From NCBI RefSeq assembly GCF_000226315.1, contig NC_016026.1, forward strand, positions 558,001-622,000: a DNA stretch of 64,000 nt, given 5' to 3'. Of this stretch, positions 48,124 to 57,864 are shown in pieces. A program made the translations under genes and the position numbers. The DNA is from Micavibrio aeruginosavorus ARL-13 (lineage in GTDB: Bacteria; Pseudomonadota; Alphaproteobacteria; Micavibrionales; Micavibrionaceae). Position 1 is the first letter of the stretch, and every line of letters starts with the position of its first letter. The notes below the pieces were generated by a model, which saw only the letters and a program-made list of their open reading frames with translations, ran no database searches and was not told the origin of the DNA.

Positions 48124-49124
48124 TCGAAATCGAAGAAGACGATGACAATAACGGCGTACAAGTCACTGTATCCGATGAACTGAATGGCATGCGTCTGGAC
48201 AAGGCGCTGGCGGCCTTGTGCCCCGATCATTCCCGTACACGGCTTAAGGCCCTGATCGAAGGCGGGCAGGTCACGGCGGGCGGAAAAAAGTTACGCGATG
48301 CCTCGACTCCGGTGAAGGCCGGCCTGGTGTTACAGGTCGTTGTGCCGCAAGCGGTTGAGGCAACGCCACAGCCGGAGAACATTCCGCTGGATATTGTGTA
48401 CGAAGATTCCGATTTATTGGTCATCAATAAACAGGCCGGGTTGGTTGTGCATCCCGGTGCGGGAAACCCCACGGGCACGTTGGTGAATGCGTTGCTGTAT
48501 CATTGCGGTGATACGCTCTCTGGCATTGGCGGCGTCATGCGCCCCGGTATCGTCCATCGCTTGGATATGGAGACAACGGGCCTGATGGTTGTGGCCAAGA
48601 ACGATATCGCGCATCGCGGATTATCGGATCAATTGGCGGATCGCACGCTGCACCGTTTATACATGGCGATTGTCTGGCGCATTCCGGCGCACAAAGGTGT
48701 GGTGGACATGCCCATCGGGCGTCACCCATCCTTTCGCCAGAAAATGGCGGTGAATGTGCGCGGTGGCCGCGAAGCACGCACGCATTACAATGTGGAGCGC
48801 AGTTTCGGTGAAGCCGCATCGTTGATTACCTGCAAACTGGAATCCGGGCGCACGCACCAGATTCGTGTGCATATGACGGCCATTCGTCACCCGCTGGTGG
48901 GCGACCCGCTTTATGGCCTGCAACACAATGCGCAGGAATCATTGCTGCGAAAGGGGGGCCTCAGTCCGGAGGAGGCGGATTTCGTTCTGAAATTCCCGCG
49001 TCAGGCCCTGCATGCCCGTCATATTGGCTTTATCCACCCGGTGACAGGTGAGGAAATTGGGTTCGATGCGGAACCGCCAGCGGATATTGAAGAGCTGCTT
49101 TCTGTAATGGAAACAATAAATTAG
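48120..49124 (+). CDS. rluD: RluD-type 23S rRNA pseudouridine synthase
   Basis: 334 residues: S4 RNA-binding domain at about 14-75 (GMRLDKALAALCPDHSRTRL), a link, and the catalytic domain with HRLDMETTGLMV (catalytic Asp) and the later LESGRTHQIRVHM motif. Converts uridines in helix 69 of 23S rRNA. GTG start at 48120 overlaps the upstream stop. Confidence 0.9.
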   Translation: MIEIEEDDDNNGVQVTVSDELNGMRLDKALAALCPDHSRTRLKALIEGGQVTAGGKKLRDASTPVKAGLVLQVVVPQAVEATPQPENIPLDIVYEDSDLLVINKQAGLVVHPGAGNPTGTLVNALLYHCGDTLSGIGGVMRPGIVHRLDMETTGLMVVAKNDIAHRGLSDQLADRTLHRLYMAIVWRIPAHKGVVDMPIGRHPSFRQKMAVNVRGGREARTHYNVERSFGEAASLITCKLESGRTHQIRVHMTAIRHPLVGDPLYGLQHNAQESLLRKGGLSPEEADFVLKFPRQALHARHIGFIHPVTGEEIGFDAEPPADIEELLSVMETIN

Positions 49125-49144
49125 AAATTCGCATAAAAAACCGC

Positions 49145-49173
49145 TTGAATTTACATAAAATTGTATGTATTCT
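49145..49173 (+). promoter_or_regulatory. Promoter of candidate small RNA
   Basis: -35 TTGAAT (49145-49150), 17-bp spacer, -10 TATTCT (49168-49173). Start of transcription expected near 49180. Confidence 0.65.
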
Positions 49174-49179
49174 AGAATT

Positions 49180-49425
49180 ATGGAATACGACGTTGAGCAG
49201 GTGATCAACGGATGAGAGGCAAAAGCCTCCTGTGTGAGAGATTAAAAGAACCGCGCCGAACAATAATAGGCGGCCTGATGTGGTGGGACACAAGCGTAAA
49301 GAAGAATAACTGCGAAATTTAAAGGCGACTTTTTGAAGGGGTTCGAGAGGCGCTTTTCCAAGGTTTACCTTTGACCGATCTGGTATCGAAACTGGCCATC
49401 AACGAAAGTTGATGGCCACTTTTTT
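49180..49425 (+). ncRNA. Candidate small RNA (about 245 nt) with own promoter and terminator
   Basis: The 390-bp rluD-leucine dehydrogenase interval has no convincing gene. After the promoter come a GAGGC-AAAA-GCCTC hairpin, a CGCC/GGCG stem and other local pairings. The interval ends with a perfect 11-bp terminator stem TGGCCATCAAC-GAAA-GTTGATGGCCA and CTTTTTT (49393-49425). An 11-codon frame at 49180 is probably untranslated. Family not recognised. Confidence 0.6.
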
Positions 49426-49514
49426 GTTTGATTTGTTGCGGTGCAGATCGTTATCTGCACATGATGGTGTTACAATGACGGTATGTTTTCTGACAATAAG
49501 ACAGGATCAATCCC

Positions 49515-50639
49515 ATGGCGTATGACGATCTCTCCCCTGAATTTCTTTCCGCGTTCCCCGACTATGATGGGCACGAAACCGTGCGCAAGATTGTCGATGC
49601 GGATACAGGGCTGACGGCTTTTATTGGCGTGCATAACCGCGCGCTGGGGCCTGCGCTGGGCGGGTGCCGTATGTATCCCTACGCAGGTGGGGAGGCGGAT
49701 GCCATCCGCGACGTTTTGCGTCTCTCACGCGGGATGACATATAAAAACGCGCTGGCGGGCTTGCCGCTGGGCGGCGGGAAAAGCGTTATTCTGGGCGATC
49801 CGTTTACGCAAAAAACCCCGGCGCTGATGCGCGCCATGGGTCGGGCCGTTCAATCGCTGGAGGGTCATTACATCACCGCGGAAGATAGCGGCACCAGCGA
49901 AGCCGACATGCAGGAAATGGGAAGCGAAACATCTTACGTCGTTGGTCTGCATTTACCGCAAGGTGACACCAGTGCATTGGGGGGCAACCCGTCACCCGTC
50001 ACCGCCTATGGCGTGTATATGGGGATCAAGGCGGCGGTGCGCCGCAAACACAATACGGATTCTGTTGCCGGTCTGCACGTTGTCGTGCAAGGGTTAGGGT
50101 CTGTGGGTTATGCCCTGTGCGAATATCTGCACCGTGATGGCGCCAGCCTGACCGTGACGGATACACGTCCTTCCATCCTTGACCGGGCCGTGGCCGAAAT
50201 GCCGGGGACGAAAGTGGTCACGCCGGATCAGATTTTCGCGGTTGAAGGTGATATTTTCGCGCCGTGCGCGCTGGGGGCCCAGATCAATGATGAAACGGTG
50301 CCGCAATTGCGCGTGGGCATCGTGGCCGGGGCGGCCAACAACCAATTGGCGACGAAACAGCATGACGACATGCTGGCCGATCGCGGTATTTTGTATGTAC
50401 CGGATTACGTCATCAATGCGGGCGGTGTGATTGCCGTGGCCTATGAATATTTCGCCCGCACGGGCCGTAACCCGTTCACCGCACCGTTGACCCGCGATGT
50501 GATGATGGATCATGTCACCGGCATTGGCCGCACCATTGATAAAATTCTGGCACTGGCCGAAACCCAAGGCCTGCCCCCGGGCCGGGCCGCGGACCGGATG
50601 GCGGAATCCATTTTCATGGCGGAAAAAATCCGGGCGTAA
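49515..50639 (+). CDS. Leucine (Leu/Phe/Val) dehydrogenase
   Basis: 374 residues of the Glu/Leu/Phe/Val dehydrogenase family: GLPLGGGKSVILGDP with the catalytic Lys, a Rossmann NAD site VVQGLGSVGYALCEYLH, and DYVINAGGVIAVAYEY. Catalyses reversible oxidative deamination of branched-chain amino acids. A REP-like hairpin lies downstream. Confidence 0.88.
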   Translation: MAYDDLSPEFLSAFPDYDGHETVRKIVDADTGLTAFIGVHNRALGPALGGCRMYPYAGGEADAIRDVLRLSRGMTYKNALAGLPLGGGKSVILGDPFTQKTPALMRAMGRAVQSLEGHYITAEDSGTSEADMQEMGSETSYVVGLHLPQGDTSALGGNPSPVTAYGVYMGIKAAVRRKHNTDSVAGLHVVVQGLGSVGYALCEYLHRDGASLTVTDTRPSILDRAVAEMPGTKVVTPDQIFAVEGDIFAPCALGAQINDETVPQLRVGIVAGAANNQLATKQHDDMLADRGILYVPDYVINAGGVIAVAYEYFARTGRNPFTAPLTRDVMMDHVTGIGRTIDKILALAETQGLPPGRAADRMAESIFMAEKIRA

Positions 50640-50664
50640 TTCACGCAGAATAAAAAATTCATGG

Positions 50665-50692
50665 CGTCACCCCGGCCTGCGCCGGGATGACG
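50665..50692. repeat. REP-like hairpin between convergent genes
   Basis: CGTCA-C-CCCGGC, loop CTGC, GCCGGG-A-TGACG. A typical imperfect REP-type palindrome with one mismatch; may terminate both genes. Confidence 0.65.
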
Positions 50693-50706
50693 GAGTCCGT
50701 GAGGTT

Positions 50707-52872
50707 CTATTTCTGCAACTGGTCCCAACTGCGTGAAATGGCACGGTAGGATAGCGGTTCGCTCACGTCGTACAACGGCAACGGCGTGTCCAGAGTTTGT
50801 CCCGCATTCCGGCCCAGCGGGGCAATGGTGGTGCGCATTTCGCTGCCATCCACCATACGTCGCCATGTGCCGAGCGGCAGGGTCAGGCGCAGGCCGCTAT
50901 AGAGATGGGTAGTCCCGCCGAAAATATCCGGGTCTTCATCTTCGCTGGCCGTGACAAAGGCGGTAACGCGCACGCCGCTATCCATCCGTTTATCCAGCGA
51001 TACCGTCGCCCCAAAATCTTCACCCAGATAACGGCCCACTTTTAACCCGGCGGTCAGGTCGCTGTCCGGAAATTCATACCAGGCATTGAAAAAGCCGGTC
51101 AGGGTTGAATCGTCCTGTAAATCCAGAACCAGATCGCTATACGGATCGCGCCGCCAGACATTCCATCCCTCCGCCCCGATGGCGAATGTTTTACCAAATG
51201 GGCGATAGAGAATTTCGCCGCCAAATCCCGCATACATTTCCTCCAGATATCCGGCCGTGAAACCGGTATGAATATCGGGGGACAGGCTGTGCATAAACGC
51301 GCCATACAGGCGATCAACGGATACCAAAGCCCCGGCGAATTCGGCGACATCACTGCGCACCGGTTTATCAACGGGCAGATATTGCGATGACAGCGATTCC
51401 AGATCATCGGAAAAGTTCAGCCGGAACCCGCCACCAACCGTAATATTTTTCGGCCAGTTCAGTTGCGTTTCCTGCACCAGCGATTCCCGGTGCAAAATGC
51501 CGCCATCTTCTTCGGACAGGCTCATTTGATTGTCCAAAATGAAGCGGAAGGACGCGAAGGGGCGGTTGGGGCTGCGGAGATCTTTCACCTTTTCGGCGTT
51601 TTGCAGGTCGGTGGGCACAATCGCGGGCATGGTCATGTTGCGCCAGATTTCCGCCGGGCTGCCATTGCGCTCCTCGCTCAGGGCGGCGGCCACATCACGG
51701 CGCACCATGCGCAAGGTCGGCCCGGTCAGGCCGTAATGGCTGGGCGTAATATAAATTTCCGCCGGGCCTTCAGGATCGACTTCGGTCAGGTGCCGCAGGG
51801 CGCGGCCAATTTGCATGCCAATCGGTAATTCGTCGTGGGCGTATAGATTGGCCCATACACCCTTATCATTCGCGCGGGTGGTTTGAATTTGAATGGTTGA
51901 TGGATCTTCCGGCGAAGGTTCTTCCCATTGATAGGGCCAATCATTCAAGGCACCGGAAATATTCACGCTGGCCATGATTTTTTCACCACCCAGGATGCCA
52001 AGGCCAAAGCCCAGATGTTCGGTGGGTTGATAATGCAATCCAACCGACCACGGATCGGGCGCGTCATAACCGGGGTCGATAAGCGCCTCCGTCGAATAAT
52101 CATCCGCTCCCCAATCGGCTTTCAGGGACAGGCCATTGATCGGTGTAAAATATTCCACCCCGGCGAACAGGCCGATTTTATCCCCCGTGAACCAATCATC
52201 GGGGCCGTTGGCATCTTCGCTGGTGGCATCGCGGTCGCGTTCAAAATGTGATCCGAACACTTTCAGTGGGTTGGAAAAATGCCCGGCGCTGGCCATGCGG
52301 CCCCAGCCAAGACCGCCTGTAAAGTCAAAGTTATTATAGCGTTTTGACAGGGCCAGATATTCCGCCGCCATTTGTTTATGGCCATAGGCGGACATTAAGC
52401 CCAAGGCGATTTCAGGACGATAGGCGCTTTCATTCAGCAGGCGCACTTTCAAATCCACCGCCGGATACAATCGGTCTGCGGCCTCGCGCAAATTTGAAAC
52501 ATATCCGTTCTGGCGCAACGTGATGTTCAGCGGGTCCGCAATTTGCATCGACAATGCGGCGGTGGCATAGGGGTCGAGTGTGGACAGATGAAACCGCATC
52601 ATGCCCGATTTATCCATGCGGGCGGAGGGAACCGTATTCAATCCCAGCGATCCGGCCCAGTTCGGGCTGGGCTTTGGGTCCTTCGGTGCGGCAGGCGGCA
52701 GCAATTCCGCCCCGGCGGGGACCGGAGCACACAATAATCCAGCCATACCGATCAGCAAAGGAAGTGCGCGCAAGACGAATACAAAACGAAAAAGATGGAG
52801 AAAATGAATACACAGAAAAGTGGTTCCGTAATTCTTTCGAAATATACGATTGTAGTCAAATAAAACGGACAT
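50707..52872 (-). CDS. YjbH-like outer-membrane protein
   Basis: 721 residues. N-terminal hydrophobic export signal (about 32-55), then strand-rich sequence with the YjbH layout: LGLNTVPSARMDKSGMMRF, repeated Gly/aromatic amphipathic strands and a C-terminal TTHLYSGLRLTLPLG. YjbH proteins are outer-membrane proteins linked to exopolysaccharide production. No partner gymABC-like cluster is seen next to it, so its role here is inferred. Confidence 0.75.
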   Translation of the reverse strand: MSVLFDYNRIFRKNYGTTFLCIHFLHLFRFVFVLRALPLLIGMAGLLCAPVPAGAELLPPAAPKDPKPSPNWAGSLGLNTVPSARMDKSGMMRFHLSTLDPYATAALSMQIADPLNITLRQNGYVSNLREAADRLYPAVDLKVRLLNESAYRPEIALGLMSAYGHKQMAAEYLALSKRYNNFDFTGGLGWGRMASAGHFSNPLKVFGSHFERDRDATSEDANGPDDWFTGDKIGLFAGVEYFTPINGLSLKADWGADDYSTEALIDPGYDAPDPWSVGLHYQPTEHLGFGLGILGGEKIMASVNISGALNDWPYQWEEPSPEDPSTIQIQTTRANDKGVWANLYAHDELPIGMQIGRALRHLTEVDPEGPAEIYITPSHYGLTGPTLRMVRRDVAAALSEERNGSPAEIWRNMTMPAIVPTDLQNAEKVKDLRSPNRPFASFRFILDNQMSLSEEDGGILHRESLVQETQLNWPKNITVGGGFRLNFSDDLESLSSQYLPVDKPVRSDVAEFAGALVSVDRLYGAFMHSLSPDIHTGFTAGYLEEMYAGFGGEILYRPFGKTFAIGAEGWNVWRRDPYSDLVLDLQDDSTLTGFFNAWYEFPDSDLTAGLKVGRYLGEDFGATVSLDKRMDSGVRVTAFVTASEDEDPDIFGGTTHLYSGLRLTLPLGTWRRMVDGSEMRTTIAPLGRNAGQTLDTPLPLYDVSEPLSYRAISRSWDQLQK

Positions 52873-52961
52873 TATGTCATTTCATGCCTGTGGAATGTTC
52901 GGCGCGGCCTTGTATAATGGCGGACGGTTCAGTGTTTACCCTCCTTCAGGCAGGCGATTCG

Positions 52962-54548
52962 ATGTCATCCCGACCCAGCATTCCCGATTACGATCTGTGC
53001 ATCATTGGCGGTGGCGTGAACGGGGCGGGAATCGCCCGTGACGCAACCGGGCGGGGTTTGAGCGTTTTGTTGCTCGAGATTGGCGATCTGGCTGGTGCGA
53101 CCAGCTCGGCCAGTTCGAAAATGATCCATGGCGGGTTGCGTTATCTGGAATATTTCGAATTCAAACTGGTGCGTGAGGCGTTGATCGAACGCGATGTCCT
53201 GCTGGGCATCGCCCCGCATATCATGTACCCGATGGATTTCATCCTGCCACACGCGCATACCATTCGCCCGGCGTGGATGATCCGGCTGGGGTTGTTCCTG
53301 TATGACCATCTGGCGCGTATTCGCCATTTTAAACGCTCCACCGCGATCAAGGTGGCGGAGGATGCGCGGTGCGCCCCGCTGAAAAATGATTACAAAACGG
53401 CGTTTACTTACGCTGATGGTTGGGTGGACGATGCCCGTCTGGTCGCATTAAATGCGGTGGATGCGGCGGAAATGGGTGCGCATATCCTGACCCATGCGGC
53501 GTGCACGGGCTTGCACGTTGAAAACGGCATCTGGCACGTTGAGATGTATGATACGGATACGGGCCAGTCGGCCACCCATACGGCCCGCATGGTTGTGAAT
53601 GCGGCGGGTCCGTGGGTGCGCGATATTCTGGATGGATCGCAACTGACCATCCCCGGAAAAACACCGAATGTCCGTTTGGTAAAGGGCAGCCATATTGTCG
53701 TGCCGAAATTGTATGACGGATCGCAGGCCTTCAACTTGCAACAACCGGACCGTCGCGTCATTTTTGTGATTCCGTATCAGGATAAATACACCTTGATCGG
53801 CACCACCGACATCGATCATCCGGATGATACGCAAGCCCCGGAAATATCGCCGGAAGAAACGCAATATCTGTGTGATTGCGTGAACCGTTATTTCAAATCA
53901 TCCATTGCGCCATCCGATGTGGTCTGGAGCTATAGCGGCGTGCGTCCCTTGTTTGACGATGGGCGGGGTAAAGCCAGCAAGGTCACGCGCGATTATCGCC
54001 TGATTCTGGATACGGACCATGGCGCGCCGATTCTCTCGGTCTTTGGCGGGAAAATCACAACTTATCGCCATCTGGCACAGGAAGCGGTGAATAAATTGAT
54101 CCGGTTCTGGCCGAATTATGCGGCGGCGCGTGGTATGGATACCATCAAACCATGGACGCATACGATGCACCTGCCCGGTGGGGATATTGGTGATGATGGT
54201 ATGGATGCGTTTATCGCCGAACGCACCCGTCGTTATAAATTTTTACCCGCCACTGTGGTGCGGCGTTATGCCACCACCTATGGCACACGTATGGACCGCA
54301 TTCTGGCCGAGGCCACGGATCTGGACTCGCTGGGGCGGCATTTCGGTGATGGCGTGTATATGGCCGAAATCAATTATCTGATCCAGAATGAATGGGTTAA
54401 ATGCGCGGATGATATGCTGTGGCGCCGGACAAAACTGGGCCTACACATCAGTGATGAAACGCGGACGGCGATTGAGCAGTATTTTGAGGGCCATCCGGTC
54501 TCATCGCAGACGGCCCGTGGTGCCAACGTGACGCGACAGATTCATTAA
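52962..54548 (+). CDS. glpD: Aerobic glycerol-3-phosphate dehydrogenase
   Basis: 528 residues from ATG 52962. FAD-binding DYDLCIIGGGVNGAGIARDA at the N-terminus, then ATSSASSKMIHGGLRYLE and KVTRDYRLILDTDHGAPILS. Membrane-associated flavoenzyme that oxidises glycerol-3-phosphate to DHAP. The open frame continues further upstream, but that part is antisense to the YjbH gene. Operon with glpK, 14 bp apart. Confidence 0.93.
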   Translation: MSSRPSIPDYDLCIIGGGVNGAGIARDATGRGLSVLLLEIGDLAGATSSASSKMIHGGLRYLEYFEFKLVREALIERDVLLGIAPHIMYPMDFILPHAHTIRPAWMIRLGLFLYDHLARIRHFKRSTAIKVAEDARCAPLKNDYKTAFTYADGWVDDARLVALNAVDAAEMGAHILTHAACTGLHVENGIWHVEMYDTDTGQSATHTARMVVNAAGPWVRDILDGSQLTIPGKTPNVRLVKGSHIVVPKLYDGSQAFNLQQPDRRVIFVIPYQDKYTLIGTTDIDHPDDTQAPEISPEETQYLCDCVNRYFKSSIAPSDVVWSYSGVRPLFDDGRGKASKVTRDYRLILDTDHGAPILSVFGGKITTYRHLAQEAVNKLIRFWPNYAAARGMDTIKPWTHTMHLPGGDIGDDGMDAFIAERTRRYKFLPATVVRRYATTYGTRMDRILAEATDLDSLGRHFGDGVYMAEINYLIQNEWVKCADDMLWRRTKLGLHISDETRTAIEQYFEGHPVSSQTARGANVTRQIH

Positions 54549-54562
54549 GGGGTGATTTGAAG

Positions 54563-56047
54563 ATGCAAAAGACAACCATCCTCGCCATCGATCAGGGCAC
54601 GACATCATCCCGCGCGATTTTATTCTCCGCCAGCGGTGACATTCTGGCCGTGCGTCAAAAGGAACTGGAATTATTCTATCCCCATAATGGCTGGGTGGAA
54701 CAGGACCCGGTGAATATCTGGAACGATACGCTCTGGGCCTGTCGCGCCGTGATGGAGGATTCACCGGATGCGGCGGCGAATATTGCCGCCATCGGTATCA
54801 CCAATCAACGCGAAACCACGATTGTTTGGGACCGCAAAACGGGCGAACCGGTTTATCGCGCCATCGTTTGGCAAGACCGCCGCACCGCCGATCTGTGCCA
54901 GAAATTGAAGAAAGCCGGGCACGAGGATGCCGTGCGCTCCAAAACCGGGCTTTTGCTCGATCCGTATTTTTCGGGCACGAAACTGGCGTGGATCTTGGAC
55001 AATGTTCCCGGTGTTCGCAAACGGGCCGATGCCGGGGATCTGGCCTTTGGTACGGTGGATTGTTATTTGCTGTGGAAATTGACGGGTGGGCGTGTGCATG
55101 CCACCGATGCCACCAATGCCGCACGCACGATGCTCTATAACATTGTGACGCAAGAATGGGACGATGATCTGCTCCGCCTGCTGAATATCCCGCGTGGCTT
55201 GTTGCCCGATGTGCGCGATAACGTGGCCGATTTTGGGGCAACCGATCCGGCTTTGCTGGGACGCTCTTTCACCATTGGCGGTATGGCGGGTGACCAGCAG
55301 GCCGCTGTGGTGGGGCAGGCGTGCTTCCATGATGGCATGGTGAAATCCACCTATGGCACCGGATGTTTTGCGCTGATGAATATTGGCGGTACGTTCCGGG
55401 AATCGAAAAACCGCCTTCTGACCACGCCGGCCTATCGTTTGAACGGTGATATTACTTACGCGATTGAGGGGTCCATTTTCGTCTCTGGTGCCGCCGTGCA
55501 ATGGCTGCGCGATGGACTGGGCCTGTTCCGGCAGGCGTCGGAAAGCGAAGGGCTGGCAACATCCGTTGCCGATACCAATGGCGTTTACCTTGTCCCGGCC
55601 TTCACCGGCATGGGTGCCCCGTATTGGGATGCGGATGCGCGCGGGCTGCTCTGTGGTATTACGCGCGACGTCACCGCCGCCCATATCACCCGCGCCGCGT
55701 TAGAGGCCCAAGCCTATCAAACCCGCGATCTGATCGGCGCGATGGAGGCGGACACAGGCAAAAAAATCGACATTATCCGCGCCGATGGCGGATTGGTGGC
55801 GAATAAATTCGTCTGCCAATTCCTGGCCGACATCCTGAATTGCCCCGTCGATATTCCCCGCGTGGCCGAAACAACGGCCCTGGGCGCGGCGTACCTGGCC
55901 GGGTTACAGGCGGGCGTTTATAACGGTCTGGATGATATCACCAACGCCTGGCACGCCGTTCGCCATTACGCCCCATCCATGGATGTTGATACGCGGGATG
56001 ATTTGTACGCCGGATGGCGTAAGGCGGTGGAAAGGACGCTGCTCTAG
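54563..56047 (+). CDS. glpK: Glycerol kinase
   Basis: 494 residues from ATG 54563 (AAGGGG upstream). FGGY-kinase signatures: ILAIDQGTTSSRAILFS, NIWNDTLWACRAV, GTGCFALMNIGG, and MGAPYWDADARGLLCGI. Converts glycerol to glycerol-3-phosphate. No glpF nearby, so uptake may be elsewhere. Confidence 0.94.
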   Translation: MQKTTILAIDQGTTSSRAILFSASGDILAVRQKELELFYPHNGWVEQDPVNIWNDTLWACRAVMEDSPDAAANIAAIGITNQRETTIVWDRKTGEPVYRAIVWQDRRTADLCQKLKKAGHEDAVRSKTGLLLDPYFSGTKLAWILDNVPGVRKRADAGDLAFGTVDCYLLWKLTGGRVHATDATNAARTMLYNIVTQEWDDDLLRLLNIPRGLLPDVRDNVADFGATDPALLGRSFTIGGMAGDQQAAVVGQACFHDGMVKSTYGTGCFALMNIGGTFRESKNRLLTTPAYRLNGDITYAIEGSIFVSGAAVQWLRDGLGLFRQASESEGLATSVADTNGVYLVPAFTGMGAPYWDADARGLLCGITRDVTAAHITRAALEAQAYQTRDLIGAMEADTGKKIDIIRADGGLVANKFVCQFLADILNCPVDIPRVAETTALGAAYLAGLQAGVYNGLDDITNAWHAVRHYAPSMDVDTRDDLYAGWRKAVERTLL

Positions 56048-56374
56048 ATGGATGATATTGCGATTGATAAAAACCGGAATTTAAGACTGTCATTGTTGGC
56101 TTTCTTTGGCCCATTCCTTGTTCTTCTTTGTGATGGGATGTTTGCGTCGGTTTTTAAGTTCAGTCTTTTGTTCAACGGGCTTGAGAAGGTTGGCGTATCC
56201 GACGGGTCGCTTTTAATTCTTTGTTTTGTTCCAAGTGTCATCGCTGTGTTCAGGATGGAGATTGGGCTGGCTATGAAATTGGCGGGTCTGTTGTTGGGTG
56301 GCTTGGTTATTTCGCCTTTTTTGTTTGTGGCTGTTCTGATGGCGGGATGTTTGTTTGGCGGCCGGTGTTTTTAA
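56048..56374 (+). CDS. Small multi-pass membrane protein (108 aa)
   Basis: Begins directly after the glpK stop. Three hydrophobic segments (about 13-35, 53-68, 76-100). Lower complexity and codon use than glpK. May be co-transcribed with glpDK; function unknown. Confidence 0.55.
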   Translation: MDDIAIDKNRNLRLSLLAFFGPFLVLLCDGMFASVFKFSLLFNGLEKVGVSDGSLLILCFVPSVIAVFRMEIGLAMKLAGLLLGGLVISPFLFVAVLMAGCLFGGRCF

Positions 56375-56395
56375 TTTTCTCTGACCTGCAACAAT

Positions 56396-56427
56396 AAAAA
56401 ACCGCCCAAACCACAATGTGGGGGCGG
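56396..56427 (-). terminator. Terminator of tRNA-Phe
   Basis: CCGCCC ... GGGCGG with inner CCACA/TGTGG, then TTTTTTATT on the minus strand. Confidence 0.75.
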
Positions 56428-56439
56428 ACGGTAGAGAGA

Positions 56440-56515
56440 TGGTGCCCGAGGGCGGATTTGAACCACCGACACGGCGATTTTCAGTCGCCTGCTCTACCAA
56501 CTGAGCTACTCGGGC
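56440..56515 (-). tRNA. tRNA-Phe(GAA)
   Basis: Acceptor GCCCGAG/CTCGGGC, D-arm GCTCAGTTGGTAGAGC, anticodon loop CTGAAAA, T-arm with GTTCAAAT, encoded CCA. Confidence 0.95.
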
Positions 56516-56620
56516 CCGCTTCGAAAAACGGATTATGGGCTTATACAGGTCTGAAACCGGAATGTCCAGAGGGTTTTATATGAAATATTTCAAAGATTTG
56601 CCGGATCGGGTCAGGCGGTT

Positions 56621-57862
56621 TTAGTCGAATTTCGTGTAAAACCGGTCGTGCAACGGCGGGGTGCGGCGGCTGCGGGTGATTTCCATCAGGCCCATGGGTG
56701 AAAAACCGTGAATTTGGACGGTGCACGGGTCGGTGCCGATGGCATCTTCCATCGCACGGCGCAGGGCGTCTTGTTCATCCTTGCTTTTCAGCCGAATAAA
56801 ATCAATCAGGATCATGCCGCCCAGATTGCGGATGCGGATCTGGCGCGCAATTTCGATGGCGGCCTCGATATTGATGGCCAGATTGGATCGTTTGTCGCCG
56901 CCACGGTTTACATCAATCGCGGTCAGGGCGGCGGTTTTCTCGATAATCACGCTGCCGCCGTTTTCGAGGACCATATAAGGCTGAAACAAATCTTCGATCT
57001 GGCCCATAATGTCGCGCTCATCGAACAGGGCCATATCCTCTTCGCCGTTTTCCAGTTCGACGGCCTGAATTTTGGTGACCAGATCGGGAGCGAAAATTTC
57101 ACACCATTCTTCGGCGTATTGATAATGGTCCATGGTGGCCACTTCGATACGATTGATCCGGCCGATCGATTGGTCGCTTAACGTCCGTTGCACGGAATCG
57201 GGGCCGAGCATGAGCAGGGTGGGTTCAACCCCCGTAAAATGTTCCTGCACCTGTTCCCAGATCGCACGCAAAATTTCGGCTTCGCGCGTCAAAATAACCG
57301 TTTGTGTGTCGGCGGCAGCGGCGCGCAGGATATAGCCATGCATTTCATGGAAAGAATCCAGCATGGTCTTTAATTGATCGCGCATCTGTTTATTGCGAAT
57401 GCGTGATGATACACGGTTTTCCCGGCCCAACGGCGTGTGGATTAAATAGCGGCCCGGTAAAGCGATGTTCATGGTCAGGCGGGGAATTTTCTCCTCGCTG
57501 TGCGGGAACATTTCGTCATCTTGTTTGGGGACGTATCCGGATTTAGCCTGTACCGCGATCATTTGTCCGGCTTGCAGGATTTTACCAATAGCGACATCGC
57601 CACCCCGGCGGATTTTTCCGTCCGGTTCCTGCAAATACACATCGGCGTTGTTCAGGATGCCCTTGTTCTGCCCGTCCAGATCGACGAACACGGCGTCCAA
57701 TGCGGCATCAATGCGGAAGACGCGGCCCCAGTAAATGGAGCCCCAGCGGACTTCTTCATGCACCGGATCGACCTCGAGCCCGACCAGACGGTTTTTCTCC
57801 ATCGTGGCGACCCACAGGCTGCCATCCAGCTCTTCGATCAGAATGTCAACGCCACTGGCCAT
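56621..57862 (-). CDS. RNase E/G family ribonuclease
   Basis: 413 residues, RNase G-like length without the long RNase E C-terminal scaffold. S1 domain at about 38-115 (GSIYWGRVFRIDAALDAVFV), then the catalytic domain with LTAIDVNRGGDKRSN and GGMILIDFIRLKSK carrying the two metal-binding aspartates. Cuts single-stranded RNA 5' of AU-rich sites and processes rRNA. In the murA-UPF0262-infA-maf-rng cluster. Confidence 0.9.
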   Translation of the reverse strand: MASGVDILIEELDGSLWVATMEKNRLVGLEVDPVHEEVRWGSIYWGRVFRIDAALDAVFVDLDGQNKGILNNADVYLQEPDGKIRRGGDVAIGKILQAGQMIAVQAKSGYVPKQDDEMFPHSEEKIPRLTMNIALPGRYLIHTPLGRENRVSSRIRNKQMRDQLKTMLDSFHEMHGYILRAAAADTQTVILTREAEILRAIWEQVQEHFTGVEPTLLMLGPDSVQRTLSDQSIGRINRIEVATMDHYQYAEEWCEIFAPDLVTKIQAVELENGEEDMALFDERDIMGQIEDLFQPYMVLENGGSVIIEKTAALTAIDVNRGGDKRSNLAINIEAAIEIARQIRIRNLGGMILIDFIRLKSKDEQDALRRAMEDAIGTDPCTVQIHGFSPMGLMEITRSRRTPPLHDRFYTKFD

Positions 57863-57864
57863 GC

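Noticed and set aside
49180-49215. Eleven-codon frame at the start of the candidate small RNA
   Set aside because: No ribosome binding site; probably incidental.
52554-52961. A 136-codon upstream extension of glpD
   Set aside because: It is antisense to the YjbH-like gene and the FAD domain starts just after ATG 52962.
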